Shown: positions 17,399 through 26,538, counted from the stretch's first letter. The stretch is DNA of 64,000 nt from Halogeometricum limi (GCF_900115785.1 NZ_FOYS01000003.1:186001-250000); one strand, 5' to 3'. The notes: generated from the letters alone by a model not told the origin. A program made the numbers and translations.

Positions 17399-18157
17399 GT
17401 GTCCAGTTCTCGTCTCCCGAGTGAGGTCCGTCGCGCCGTCCGCGACGTGAGTCCGATTCTCCTCGGTATCGTTCCGTTCGGCCTCGTCTCGGGGGTCGCC
17501 GCCGTGGAAGCGGGACTCTCGCCGTTGCAGGCCGTGGGTCTCTCCGTCGTCGTCTTCGCCGGCGCGTCGCAGTTGGCGATGGTCGACCTGTTGGGTCGAA
17601 ACGCGGAACTCGTCGTCGTCTTCCTCACCGCCGTCGTCATCAATCTCCGGATGCTGATGTACTCGGCCTCCATCGCGCCGTACTTCCGCGACTTCCGCAC
17701 TCGCTGGAAGACCGTCTCCTCGTACCTCTTGGTCGACCAGGCGTACGCGCTCGCCATCGCTCGCTACAACGAACCGGGCGACGGCGACGGTCCGACGAAG
17801 CGCGAGCGGCGCATCTACTACCTCACCGTCGCGTTCTCGCTGTGGAGCGTCTGGCAGGTGTGTGCGATAGTCGGTATCGCCCTCGGCGCGGGCGTCCCCC
17901 AGTCGTGGGGCCTGGAGTTCGCCGTCCCCCTCGTCTTCCTCGCGCTGTTGGTTCCGGCGGTGTCGAACCGCCCGAGTCTCGCGGCGGCCGTCGTCGGCGG
18001 CGGCGTCGCCGTCGCGGGCGAAGTCGTCCCCGTCGCCGGCGGGACGGGTCTCCCGTTCAACCTCGGCCTCGTCGCCGGTGCCGTCGCGGGGGTCCTCGCG
18101 GGCGTCGTCGTCTCCGCACTCGGTGACACCGCAGTCACGACGGAGGCGAGTCACTGA
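17399..18157 (+). CDS. azlC: AzlC-family branched-chain amino acid exporter subunit
   Basis: A 252-aa integral membrane protein. Family motifs 'DVSPILLGIVPFGLVSGVAAVEAGLSPLQAVGLSVVVFAGASQLAMVDLL' and 'VVVINLRMLMYSASIAPYF' are clear. AzlC with AzlD forms a branched-chain amino acid (or azaleucine) exporter. The gene starts with GTG and its TGA overlaps the azlD ATG by one base. Confidence 0.9.
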   Translation: MSSSRLPSEVRRAVRDVSPILLGIVPFGLVSGVAAVEAGLSPLQAVGLSVVVFAGASQLAMVDLLGRNAELVVVFLTAVVINLRMLMYSASIAPYFRDFRTRWKTVSSYLLVDQAYALAIARYNEPGDGDGPTKRERRIYYLTVAFSLWSVWQVCAIVGIALGAGVPQSWGLEFAVPLVFLALLVPAVSNRPSLAAAVVGGGVAVAGEVVPVAGGTGLPFNLGLVAGAVAGVLAGVVVSALGDTAVTTEASH

Positions 18158-18534
18158 TGCCGACCGACTACGGCCCAGTGGCCATCTGGGGTGTCGTCCT
18201 CGCCGTCGGCGTCGCGACGTTCGCCATCCGCGCGTCGTTCGTCTACCTGTTCGGCCGCGTCGACACGGTGCCGCCGCGACTGAACCACGCGCTCCGGTTC
18301 GTCCCGCCCGCCGTGTTCGCCGCCCTCGTCGTCCCGTCGCTCGTCGTCACCGACGGGTCCGCGACGTTCGCGCCGGTCACGCTGTCGCTCTCCGAGGGGT
18401 TCGCGCTCTCGGTCGGCAACGAACGACTCCTCGCCGGACTGGTCGCCGCCGCCGTCGCGTGGGTCGCAGAGGACGTGTTCGCCACCATCGCGGCCGGAAT
18501 GGTGACGCTGTGGCTGCTTCGCTTCGTCGTCTGA
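18157..18534 (+). CDS. azlD: AzlD-family small subunit of the branched-chain amino acid exporter
   Basis: A 125-aa protein with about four membrane helices and the AzlD pattern 'FAIRASFVYLFGRVDTVPPRLNHALRFVPPAVFAALVVPSLV'. It is translationally coupled to azlC (TGATG junction). Confidence 0.9.
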   Translation: MPTDYGPVAIWGVVLAVGVATFAIRASFVYLFGRVDTVPPRLNHALRFVPPAVFAALVVPSLVVTDGSATFAPVTLSLSEGFALSVGNERLLAGLVAAAVAWVAEDVFATIAAGMVTLWLLRFVV

Positions 18535-18572
18535 ACCCGAAAGCACTTGTTGGATAGCCGACGACTCCCGGC

Positions 18573-19241
18573 GTGTCCTCCGAGTACGACGCCCGACACG
18601 CCGACACCGGCGCTCGTTCGCTCGCCCGCCTCGCCGCCGCTCTCGGTGTGGCCGCTCTCGTCGTCGGCGTCGCGTTCGTCGCCCTCTGGGTCGCCGTCGC
18701 GACGGACGGTCCGTTCTCCACGCTCGACGCCGTGACGACGATGACCGGCGGAAAGCCCGCCCCGTGGCCGTTCGTTCCGCTCTGGACGTACGGCGGGAGT
18801 CTGGGTCTCGCGGTGTCGTTCGTCGAACCGACGGTGGTCGTCCGCCGCAACCTCGTCACGTCGCTCGACGGTTCCGCCGACGGCTGGTGGTGGCTCGGAC
18901 TTCTCGCACCCGCGACGCTCGCCGGGGCGGGCCTCCTCTCGGCGCGACGCTCGAGCTGGGCGCGGAGTGCGAGAGGCGGACTCGCCGCGGGTGCGGCCGT
19001 CGCTCTCGGCTACGTTCCGCTGTTCGCTCTCTTCGTCCTCGTCGCCCGTGTCGGCGTCGGCGACGTCCCGCCGAACGCCGAGGGCTACGTCCGACTGGGG
19101 ACGACGGGGTTCCCGCCCGAGACGCTGGACGGCGAGTCCGTGGGACTCAGAATCTGGCGGTCGATTCTCGCTTCCTTCGTCGCCGCTGTCGGCTTCGGCG
19201 GAGTCGGTGGCGTCGTCGCGTCCGCGCTGTGGAATCGCTGA
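18573..19241 (+). CDS. Hypothetical integral membrane protein
   Basis: A 222-aa protein with about five hydrophobic segments (roughly 20-42, 65-85, 103-120, 132-160, 196-218). The GTG start lies 38 bp after azlD, so it may belong to the same transcript. No recognised motif is present. Confidence 0.65.
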   Translation: MSSEYDARHADTGARSLARLAAALGVAALVVGVAFVALWVAVATDGPFSTLDAVTTMTGGKPAPWPFVPLWTYGGSLGLAVSFVEPTVVVRRNLVTSLDGSADGWWWLGLLAPATLAGAGLLSARRSSWARSARGGLAAGAAVALGYVPLFALFVLVARVGVGDVPPNAEGYVRLGTTGFPPETLDGESVGLRIWRSILASFVAAVGFGGVGGVVASALWNR

Positions 19242-19285
19242 CGCTCGGCGTCTGGCGACGGCCGAAAAGATAGGGTTCGGTTCGC

Positions 19286-21223
19286 TCAGTCGTCCGCCGG
19301 TGCGGGACTGTCGCCGGAGGAGACGCCCGTGCCGGGGCCGACGTCGATGCCGAGTTCTTCGAGGCGTTCGTCGGGGACGACGCCGTCCACCCATCCGCGG
19401 CGGGCGTAGTACTCCTCTTTCATCTCGTCGAGTTCACAGAGCTGACCCTCCGAGGCGCCCTGTCCGGGCATCGCGCCCTCGCCCTCGACGAACCGGGCGG
19501 GCAGCGAGTCGTCCGCGCCGTCGAAGCCGGCGAGGTTGTTGTAGTAGCGTTCGAGCGTGTAGATTCGGTCGCCGGTCTCCATCAGTTCGTCCTCGGTCAC
19601 GTCCAGCCCGGTCATGCCGTTGTACTGGAGGACGTACTCGTCGATACCCTCCGCGAAGGCGTTGAACTTGCAGATGTCGAACGAGTCGGAGATGGCGTGC
19701 ATGTCCTGGAACAGCGCGCAGAGTTCGCCCTTGCCCTCCCAGTCTTGCGGGTCGACCTTCTCCGGGATACCGAGAATCTCCGCCGACGGCGTGTAACCGC
19801 GCAGGTGGCACGCGCCGCGGTTCGAGGTGGCGTAGCCGATACCCATGCCCTTCATCGCACGCGGGTCGTACGCGGGGATGGTCTGGCCTTTGACGGCCAG
19901 CGAGTTGCTCTCGGCGTCCATCTCTTCGGCGATGTGGCGCGCACCGCCCGCGAGGAGGTCACCGAGGTCGGAGTCGCGGTGAGCGATCTGTTCGAGGAGG
20001 TCCATCATGTGCTCGACGTCGCCCCACTCGATACCGTCACCGAGACCGTCGAGTTTGCCCTCTTCGGTCATCTCCATCGCCATGGCGATCATGTTCCCGG
20101 CCTCGATGGTGTCGATACCGAGGTAGTTGCACATATCGATCATGACGGCGATGCTGTCTCGGTCGTCGTTCATCGAGTTCGGACCGAGCGCGAACGCGGA
20201 CTCGTACTCGTAGGACTCGCCGCGGACGTTCAGCTCCTCACCCTTGCGCTCGTAGGTGACTTCGACCTCCTTCTTGCAGGCGACGGGGCAGGAGTGACAG
20301 GTCGGCTCGTCGACGAGGATGTTCTCGCGGACGTTCTCACCGGACACCTTCTCGGCGTCGATGTTCGGTTCGTCGGGGCTCTCCTCGGCCTCTGCGCTCG
20401 TGGAGGTGTACTTCGCGTTGCGCGTCGGCAACCCGTCCATCTCCTCGGTGAGGTTCATGAGGACGTTCGTCCCGTACAGCGAGAGACCGCCCTCGTTCGG
20501 GCCGGTCACGTCGGACTCGCGGATGAGTTGCATCGCGTTCTGATAGCCCTCGGTGAACTGCTCGGGATTCGCCGGTTTCGGCATCTTCGTTCCGGACTTG
20601 ACGACGACGGCCTTGAGCCCCTTCGAGCCCATGACACAGCCCGTGCCGCCGCGGCCCGAGGCTCTGTCGTCCTCGTTCATGATGCAGGCGTACCGGACTT
20701 CGTTCTCGCCGCCGGGGCCGACGGCCATCACGGAGAGGTTCTTGCCGAACGCGCCGTCGACCTCCGATTCGAGTGCGTCCATCGTCTCGTGGACGTCTTT
20801 CCCCCACAGGTGCGAGGCGTCGCGGAGTTCGACTTCGCCGTCCTCGACGTAGGCGTACACCGGGTCCTCGGACTTGCCCTCGAACAGGAGGCCGTCGAAC
20901 CCGGACCACTTGAGTCGCGCACCCGACCAGCCACCCTGGTGGGAGTCCGTGACGGTTCCCGTCAGCGGCGACTTCGTCACGACGGCGATGCGTCCGCTCA
21001 TCGGGGCCTGTGTGCCCGTGAGCGGGCCGTTCATGAACGCGAGGAGGTTGTCCGGCCCCATCGGGTCCACGTCCGGCCCTTGGTCGAAGACGTACTTCAC
21101 GCCCAGTCCGCGCCCGCCGATGTACTTCCGCGCGTCGTCGTCGTCGATGCCTTCGTACTGCACCTCCCCCGAAGAGAGGTCCACCCGTGCTACGTGGTCT
21201 TGGAATCCGCCTTGGTCGGTCAT
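19286..21223 (-). CDS. aor: Aldehyde:ferredoxin oxidoreductase (tungsten enzyme family)
   Basis: A 645-aa cytoplasmic member of the AOR family, which oxidises aldehydes to acids with a tungsten- or molybdenum-bispterin cofactor and passes electrons to ferredoxin. Family features: 'YIGGRGLGVKYVF' (35-47), 'GPLTGTQAPMSGR' (66-78), 'SGRGGTGCVMGSKGLKAV' (189-206), and the [4Fe-4S] ligands C309, C312, C316 and C518 (the last within 'ISDSFDICKF'). The length is full. The nearest MoaD-like gene is 7 kb away, so no direct link can be claimed. The substrate is unknown. Confidence 0.92.
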   Translation of the reverse strand: MTDQGGFQDHVARVDLSSGEVQYEGIDDDDARKYIGGRGLGVKYVFDQGPDVDPMGPDNLLAFMNGPLTGTQAPMSGRIAVVTKSPLTGTVTDSHQGGWSGARLKWSGFDGLLFEGKSEDPVYAYVEDGEVELRDASHLWGKDVHETMDALESEVDGAFGKNLSVMAVGPGGENEVRYACIMNEDDRASGRGGTGCVMGSKGLKAVVVKSGTKMPKPANPEQFTEGYQNAMQLIRESDVTGPNEGGLSLYGTNVLMNLTEEMDGLPTRNAKYTSTSAEAEESPDEPNIDAEKVSGENVRENILVDEPTCHSCPVACKKEVEVTYERKGEELNVRGESYEYESAFALGPNSMNDDRDSIAVMIDMCNYLGIDTIEAGNMIAMAMEMTEEGKLDGLGDGIEWGDVEHMMDLLEQIAHRDSDLGDLLAGGARHIAEEMDAESNSLAVKGQTIPAYDPRAMKGMGIGYATSNRGACHLRGYTPSAEILGIPEKVDPQDWEGKGELCALFQDMHAISDSFDICKFNAFAEGIDEYVLQYNGMTGLDVTEDELMETGDRIYTLERYYNNLAGFDGADDSLPARFVEGEGAMPGQGASEGQLCELDEMKEEYYARRGWVDGVVPDERLEELGIDVGPGTGVSSGDSPAPADD

Positions 21224-21400
21224 AAGTAACTATCTACCCTTATAGACGGACGGAAGCGGGTTAGTCGTTCCCACGGAGACGTAACTGATACTGATTACGT
21301 CGTGGCGGGCTCTGCGACCCGAACGGCGGTACTGTCACCGAATATCGGCGGTTCCGGCCGGTAAATGTGGTTTCGCCCGACACCGCTCGGCGACTAGCGG

Positions 21401-22495
21401 TCACCACCGCATCTGGCTCAGCGACCCGCCGCCGGACGCGTCGACGACGACGGCGGCGGCGCCGCGGGGCGGACACGACCACCACACCGAGTAGAACGGG
21501 TCGGCGTCGTCTATCTGGACGCGGACGCCGTACCGTCCCGACGACGAGACGGGGACGACGCTCGTCGACTCGTCGGCCCCGAGCGTCCATCGCTCCGCGA
21601 ACAGTTCCTCGTCTCCGGACTCGATTCGCACGTCGACGGCGTGCGTCTTGTCGTCGTAGTTCACCACGGTCAGTTCGGAGTTCGCCGGTCCGCACCCCGT
21701 CGTCGCGTCGCGTACGTCGACGAACAGACTCGGTTGTCCCGGCACCGTCCACGACTCGGCCACCACGCTCTCGTCGAGTTCGACGCGTACCCGGTACTCG
21801 CCGCTTCTGTACGTTATCGGGACCTCTACTTGCGTCCCCGCCGGCACCTCGTACGCGCCGTCGACCAGCGTCGCGTCGTCGAGTTCGACTTCGACGCGGG
21901 CCGTCCGCACCACCGTCTCGGGGTTCTCCAAGACGAGACTCGCCGGGGCGTACCACCGACCGCTCCCGTCGCCGGGGAGAGGCACGTCGTCGCTCGCGCC
22001 GCGGCCGAGCGCGCAGTCGCGACACCACGCGACCCGCCAGAAGTCGAAGCCGTCGGGCAGGACCGTCAGCGAGAACCCGTCGAGGCGTTCGTCGCTCGTC
22101 CACTCGAACGTCTCGCGCCGCCCGTCGCTCGTCTCGGCGAGGACGCGGTACGAGCCCGACTCGGGAATCGACGCGTCGAGCGGACGGCGCTCCCCGGGCG
22201 TCAACGCCGCGCTCTCGACGAACACCGTCCGGTCGGACTCGTCGGTGACGACGACGGTGACGTAGGCGTCCGTCGCGTTCGGGTTCCCGACCGACACCGT
22301 CTGTTCGAGCGCCTCCCCGCGCCCGTTCGGTCGACGCTTCGTCGTCGTCTCCGACCGCGCGGTGCCGTCGCGTCCCTTCGAGGTTTCCTCGCCGCCGGAA
22401 CCGACGAGGGCGTTGCACCCCGCGAGTCCGACAGACCCGAGGGTCGCCACGGCCCCCAACAGACGCCGTCTGTTCGTCGCGTCGAGTCGTCGCAC
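21401..22495 (-). CDS. Secreted lipoprotein, paralogue of the upstream gene
   Basis: A 364-aa lipoprotein. The GTG start at 22495 gives an N-terminus with NRRRLLG and a lipobox LAGC (Cys about 26). The mature part contains repeated beta-sandwich-like units ('VTVVVTDESDRTVFVESAALTPGERRPLD') and conserved cysteine pairs (WCRDC, and a late WWSCPP). It shares these features with the protein encoded 41 bp upstream, so the pair arose by tandem duplication and is probably one operon. Binding function is unknown. Confidence 0.75.
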   Translation of the reverse strand: MRRLDATNRRRLLGAVATLGSVGLAGCNALVGSGGEETSKGRDGTARSETTTKRRPNGRGEALEQTVSVGNPNATDAYVTVVVTDESDRTVFVESAALTPGERRPLDASIPESGSYRVLAETSDGRRETFEWTSDERLDGFSLTVLPDGFDFWRVAWCRDCALGRGASDDVPLPGDGSGRWYAPASLVLENPETVVRTARVEVELDDATLVDGAYEVPAGTQVEVPITYRSGEYRVRVELDESVVAESWTVPGQPSLFVDVRDATTGCGPANSELTVVNYDDKTHAVDVRIESGDEELFAERWTLGADESTSVVPVSSSGRYGVRVQIDDADPFYSVWWSCPPRGAAAVVVDASGGGSLSQMRW

Positions 22496-22536
22496 GGAGA
22501 ACGTTCGCCGCGACGGCACAAATCGGTTCGCCCCGG

Positions 22537-23688
22537 TCACCGAACGAAGAACGCGTCGACGCCGTCGCGGGCGCGGACGAGGAGGAGGCCGTGACGCGTG
22601 ACGACGACGCTTCGGGTGCTCGTCCGCGCGCCGCCGTCCCCGCCGTCGCCGAGCGTCATTACGACGCGGTACAGCCCCGGTCCGGGGACGAAGTCGTCCA
22701 CCGTGGCGGTCCCGTTCTCGTCGAGTTCGCCGCTCCACTCGGCGACCCGGTTCCCGCTTCGGGTGAGCGTGACCGTCACCGTCCGGGGACCGCGTTCGTT
22801 CCGAACTCTCAGGTCCGCGCCCGCGTCGGGCCACGCGTCCACGCGCACGCCGTCGCCGTCGACGGCGAGTGGGAGGGCGACGCTTCGGTCCTCGTCAAGT
22901 CGGCCGCGCCAGCGGTCGCCGTTCGCCTCGACGGTCACCCGAAGCCGTCTGAGCGGCGGCACCGTCGGGAAACCGAGCACCGTTCCTCGCGGCGGTCGGT
23001 AGCGGTAGTCCAGCACCGTCTCGCCGTCCACGTCGAAGACGACGCGCACGTCGTGCGTGTTCTCGCCCGCGTTCGCCACGGTGACGGTGTAGCCCGCCCA
23101 CGCGTCCACCTCCGGCCATCGCGGGTTGCCGAACGGTTTCGCGTCGCCGCCGCGAGAGATGGCCCCGCAGTCGGGCGCACAGCGGACGGTCTGGCGAACC
23201 CTGACCGCCGGCCCGAGTTCGACGACGGCGTCGTCGTGCACGTCGTCGACGCGGAGGACGCCGCGTCCGGTCGCGCCGTCGCCCGTCTCCACGTACACCT
23301 CGTACGTCCCGCGACGGGCGACGAGTTCGGGGTAGCGCCGGGTCCGACCCGTCCCCTGCGGCGCGTAGTCGGCGCTCTCGACGAACACCGTCTCGTCGCC
23401 GCGGGCCACGACGACCGTCGCGAAGCGCGACTCGACGCCGACGTTCCTGACGACGACGCCGCGCGGCCTGTCGACGTTCTCCGTCTCGTCGGCCGCGCGG
23501 TACGGGAGCGAGGACGAGGACGTCGCCTCGGCCGCCGCCGTCCCCGAGGACGTGGACGTCGCTCGCGACGCCGTCGTCTCGCGCTCCGGCGTCGACTCGG
23601 GCGACGTGCGACCGAGAGCGTCACACCCCGCGAGGGAGGTCGCCCCGACGACCGAGAGCGACGCGAGGACCGTGCGTCGTGTTGGCAC
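22537..23688 (-). CDS. Secreted lipoprotein, paralogue of the downstream gene
   Basis: A 383-aa lipoprotein with N-terminus 'MPTRRTVLASLSVVGATSLAGC' type: basic N-region, hydrophobic stretch and LAGC lipobox. A Ser/Thr-rich linker (about 27-65) precedes Ig-like strands ('FATVVVARGDETVFVESADYAPQGTGR') that mirror the neighbour. Cysteines in 'VRCAPDCGAIS' match the WCRDC of the paralogue. It is divergent from RaSEA. Confidence 0.75.
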   Translation of the reverse strand: MPTRRTVLASLSVVGATSLAGCDALGRTSPESTPERETTASRATSTSSGTAAAEATSSSSLPYRAADETENVDRPRGVVVRNVGVESRFATVVVARGDETVFVESADYAPQGTGRTRRYPELVARRGTYEVYVETGDGATGRGVLRVDDVHDDAVVELGPAVRVRQTVRCAPDCGAISRGGDAKPFGNPRWPEVDAWAGYTVTVANAGENTHDVRVVFDVDGETVLDYRYRPPRGTVLGFPTVPPLRRLRVTVEANGDRWRGRLDEDRSVALPLAVDGDGVRVDAWPDAGADLRVRNERGPRTVTVTLTRSGNRVAEWSGELDENGTATVDDFVPGPGLYRVVMTLGDGGDGGARTSTRSVVVTRHGLLLVRARDGVDAFFVR

Positions 23689-23776
23689 GAGTGACGTTCG
23701 GAGGCGAGGTGGATAACGTTTCCTCGCACGCGCCGCAGGCGAAGCGGATTTACGGGCCCGTCGGATAGCTTCGGTA

Positions 23777-24859
23777 ATGAGTCAGCCGAGCCCCGAAGTG
23801 TACGAACGGGGGAAGGGCATGGACGCCCACAACGAAGTGATGCGCGAGATTCGCTCGCGCAAAGACCGGACGTACGACCCGCACGAACCCACGCGCGTCT
23901 GGATGGACGAGGACAACACCCCGGACGGCGTGAAGCAGTCGCTCACCATCATTCTCAACACGGGCGGCTGTCGCTGGGCGCGGGCCGGTGGCTGTACGAT
24001 GTGCGGCTACGTCGCCGAGTCCGTCGAGGGCGGCAGCGTCGCGCACGAGGCGCTGATGGACCAGATTCAGGTCTGTCTGGACCACGAGGCCGAGCAGTTA
24101 GACGACGGCGAAACGGCCGAACTCATCAAGATATACACCTCCGGTAGCTTCCTCGACGAACGCGAAGTCGGCGCGGAGACGCGCGCGGCCATCGGCGAGA
24201 CGTTCTCGGACCGCGAGCGAATCGTTGTGGAGTCGCTCCCGGACTTCGTCGAACGGGAGAAACTGGAGGACTTCACCTCGCAGGGGCTGGAAACCGACGT
24301 GGCAATCGGGCTGGAGACGGCGACGGACCGCGTCCGCCACGACTGCGTGAACAAGTACTTCGACTTCTCGGACTTCGAGGACGCCTGCGCGGAGGCCGGT
24401 GCCGTCGGGGCGGGCGTGAAGGCGTACCTGCTGATGAAACCGCCGTTCCTCTCGGAATCGGAGGCCGTCGAAGACATGAAGTCGTCAATCCGACGCTGTG
24501 CCGACGTCGACCACTGTCACACCGTCTCGATGAACCCGACGAACGTCCAGCGGTACACGATGGTGGACGAACTCTACTTCAACGGCGGCTACCGCCCGCC
24601 GTGGCTCTGGTCGGTCGCGGACGTGCTCGAATCCACCGCCGACGTGGACGCCATCGTCGTCTCCGACCCCGTCGGTCACGGCTCCGACCGCGGCGCGCAC
24701 AACTGCGGCGAGTGCGACGATTTGGTCCAGAAGGCCATCAAGGACTTCGACCTGCGACAGGACCCGACGGTGTTCTCGCAGGTGTCGTGTGAGTGCGAAG
24801 GCACGTGGGACGTCGTGATAGAAGAAGAGACGTCCTACTCGATGCCGCTGGCACGATAA
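23777..24859 (+). CDS. raSEA: Archaeosine synthase subunit beta, radical SAM enzyme RaSEA
   Basis: A 360-aa radical-SAM protein of the TIGR01210 type. RaSEA forms a complex with ArcS and cleaves the lysine adduct on preQ0-tRNA to give archaeosine at position 15. The cluster cysteines C65, C73 and C76 have the long C-x7-C-x2-C spacing seen in Elp3-like enzymes ('NTGGCRWARAGGCTMCGY'). 'IYTSGSFLD', 'ESLPDFV' and 'GLETATD' follow as in Elp3-type radical SAM proteins. Late cysteines 'HNCGECDD' and 'SCECEG' probably bind metal. ArcS is encoded at 4297 in this window. Confidence 0.92.
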   Translation: MSQPSPEVYERGKGMDAHNEVMREIRSRKDRTYDPHEPTRVWMDEDNTPDGVKQSLTIILNTGGCRWARAGGCTMCGYVAESVEGGSVAHEALMDQIQVCLDHEAEQLDDGETAELIKIYTSGSFLDEREVGAETRAAIGETFSDRERIVVESLPDFVEREKLEDFTSQGLETDVAIGLETATDRVRHDCVNKYFDFSDFEDACAEAGAVGAGVKAYLLMKPPFLSESEAVEDMKSSIRRCADVDHCHTVSMNPTNVQRYTMVDELYFNGGYRPPWLWSVADVLESTADVDAIVVSDPVGHGSDRGAHNCGECDDLVQKAIKDFDLRQDPTVFSQVSCECEGTWDVVIEEETSYSMPLAR

Positions 24860-24896
24860 CCCGAATTAATCGGCGTCCAACGGGAGTAGGGAGCCA

Positions 24897-24919
24897 CAAC
24901 CCGCGTTCTAACGGCGGGT
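24897..24919 (+). terminator. Hairpin downstream of RaSEA
   Basis: AACCCGC (24897-24903) and GCGGGTT (24913-24919) form a perfect 7-bp stem with a 9-nt loop, 38 nt after the RaSEA stop. There is no strong T-run after it, so a processing site or RNA structure is as likely as a terminator. Confidence 0.35.
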
Positions 24920-25035
24920 TACGGTTCTCGAAGGCTGTGAGTAGTGATGGGGGTTTCCGCCCACTGTTCATCCGGGTGTGACGTGACCGTGAAAGTCTGC
25001 GTACCCGCGCGCTCGAGCGGCGTCACACCTGTATA

Positions 25036-25149
25036 ATGAAGGATACGTACAAGACGGTGTACTACGCGGACGGCTGGCTGGAAATCCGAGAATCGGACAA
25101 CCCCGACGGGTGGATAGCCACCAGTTCGCCGTGCACGACCGAACAGTAG
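25036..25149 (+). CDS. Haloarchaeal micro-protein (37 aa, DUF7331-like)
   Basis: The short frame from the ATG at 25036 to the TAG at 25149 encodes an aromatic, acidic 37-mer with the core YYADGWLEIRESDNPDGWI. Small haloarchaeal proteins with a YY..GW(I/L)EI..S.NP.(A/D)WI pattern are widespread (DUF7331-like from memory), which supports real coding. No membrane segment. Function is unknown. Confidence 0.68.
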   Translation: MKDTYKTVYYADGWLEIRESDNPDGWIATSSPCTTEQ

Positions 25150-25309
25150 TCGGCCCCGGTCGCTCATCGGACCGCTTCGTGTTGCTCATGGAGGGCCGGT
25201 CACGAACGAGTCGCGCACCCGGGCCCCACACCCGAACCGTCTCACAGACCGCGACGGCGGCGGACCCCGTCGTCGCACTTTTCCGAGAGTTCGCTCGCCG
25301 AGTGCCGAC

Positions 25310-25990
25310 TCAGGCGTGTTCGAACCCGCGGAGGACGCCCGCACCGTCGGTGCTCCCGTTCAGGTCGGGGAGACACGCGCGTTCCGGGTGCGGCATCAAC
25401 ACGCCGACGCCGTAGTCGCCGCAGATTCCGGCGACGTTCCCCCGCGAACCGTTCGGGTTCGCGTCGTCGGTGACGTTTCCGTCGGCGTCGCAGTAGCGAA
25501 ACAGCACGCGATTCTCCTCGACCAACTGGTCGTATCGCTCCTCGCTTACCTCGAATCTCCCCTCGCCGTGCGCGATGGGGAGCGCTATCACGTCGCCCTC
25601 GTCGTAAGCGGCGGTCCACGGCGTGTCGGCGTTCTCCACGCGCAAGAAGACGCGTTCGCACTGGAAGCGCGCGCTCTCGTTCGTCGTGAACGCGCCGTCC
25701 GTGAGACCGGACTCACAGCCCACCTGCGCGCCGTTGCAGACGCCGAGGACGGGGACGCCGTCGGCGGCCGCCTCGCGAACCTCGGAGAGAATCGGCGACC
25801 GCGCGGCCATCGCGCCCGCGCGAAGGTAGTCTCCGTAGGAGAACCCGCCCGGGAGCATGATTCCGGTCACGTCCTCGGGGAGGCCGTCCTCGTGCCAGAC
25901 GCGTTCGGCGTCGATACCGAGATGCGAGAGGGCGCGGACGGCGTCGCGGTCGCAGTTCGACCCGCCGAACTGGACCACTGCGACCGTCAT
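25310..25990 (-). CDS. purQ: Phosphoribosylformylglycinamidine synthase, glutaminase subunit
   Basis: PurQ supplies ammonia from glutamine to PurL in the fourth step of purine synthesis, in complex with PurS. The 226-aa protein has the class I amidotransferase triad: the nucleophile in 'GVCNGAQVG' and the His/Glu in 'LMPHPER'. The oxyanion region 'LPGGFSYGDYLRAGAMAA' is also present. It lies 113 bp after purS on the same strand, with a hairpin in between. Confidence 0.96.
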   Translation of the reverse strand: MTVAVVQFGGSNCDRDAVRALSHLGIDAERVWHEDGLPEDVTGIMLPGGFSYGDYLRAGAMAARSPILSEVREAAADGVPVLGVCNGAQVGCESGLTDGAFTTNESARFQCERVFLRVENADTPWTAAYDEGDVIALPIAHGEGRFEVSEERYDQLVEENRVLFRYCDADGNVTDDANPNGSRGNVAGICGDYGVGVLMPHPERACLPDLNGSTDGAGVLRGFEHA

Positions 25991-26047
25991 CGGGACACGC
26001 CTCCGTGCGTGACCTCGACGTTCCCACGAGACCCGACGAGTGGGAAG

Positions 26048-26075
26048 CCGTCGGACGAGTGAGCGAGTCCGACGG
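26048..26075 (-). other. Stem-loop between purS and purQ
   Basis: CCGTCGGAC (26048-26056) and GTCCGACGG (26067-26075) form a perfect 9-bp stem with a 10-nt loop inside the purS-purQ spacer. It could be an RNA processing or attenuation element, or an intergenic repeat of the GAGTGAGCGAG type. Confidence 0.5.
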
Positions 26076-26103
26076 AAGTCGCAGTGAGTGAAGCGACGGT
26101 CAT

Positions 26104-26355
26104 CTACGCCTCGGCCACCTCGACGTCGTAGTCGTGGATGGTCGGGTTCGCGAGGAGTCGTTGGGCCATCTCGTCGGCGCGGTCCTCGGCCTCGCCGGCC
26201 GAATCCGCATCCACGTCGACTTCGAACTGGTCGGCCGACCGGAGCGACTCCAACTCGAACCCGAGGCGTTCGAGCGCGCGTTTGGTCGTCTCGGCTTCCG
26301 GGTCGAGAACCCCCCGCTTCAGGCGGACCGTCACCGTGGCGGTGTAAGTCGTCAT
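26104..26355 (-). CDS. purS: Phosphoribosylformylglycinamidine synthase subunit PurS
   Basis: The 83-aa PurS bridges PurQ and PurL in the FGAM synthase complex. The family pattern 'YTATVTVRLKRGVLDPEAETTKRALERLGFE' and 'AQRLLANPTIHDYDVEV' is clear. The ATG at 26355 gives the standard N-terminus. It is upstream of purQ on the same strand. Confidence 0.95.
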   Translation of the reverse strand: MTTYTATVTVRLKRGVLDPEAETTKRALERLGFELESLRSADQFEVDVDADSAGEAEDRADEMAQRLLANPTIHDYDVEVAEA

Positions 26356-26538
26356 CAGTTCGTGGTGCGCGGTCATGTGCAAAAGCAGTTTTGGACTGCG
26401 TTCGGTGTACACGAACGTGCGCACCGTCACCCGCGCCGGCGAGGCGTGTGCGCGTTCGGGGCGTCCCACGCGGGCCGGCGCGAATCAATCGTTGCATCGA
26501 AAGACATCCTTTTGGCCGCCCATCGTCTCCCTCCACCG

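Noticed and set aside
12165-21223. Functional link between the MoaD-like protein and the tungsten AOR
   Set aside because: Both relate to pterin chemistry in some organisms, but they are 7 kb apart, in different operons and on opposite strands.
24891-24960. Hairpin region after RaSEA as the end of an IS200/IS605-type element
   Set aside because: The stem resembles such ends, but no transposase, partner end or second copy is visible in the window.
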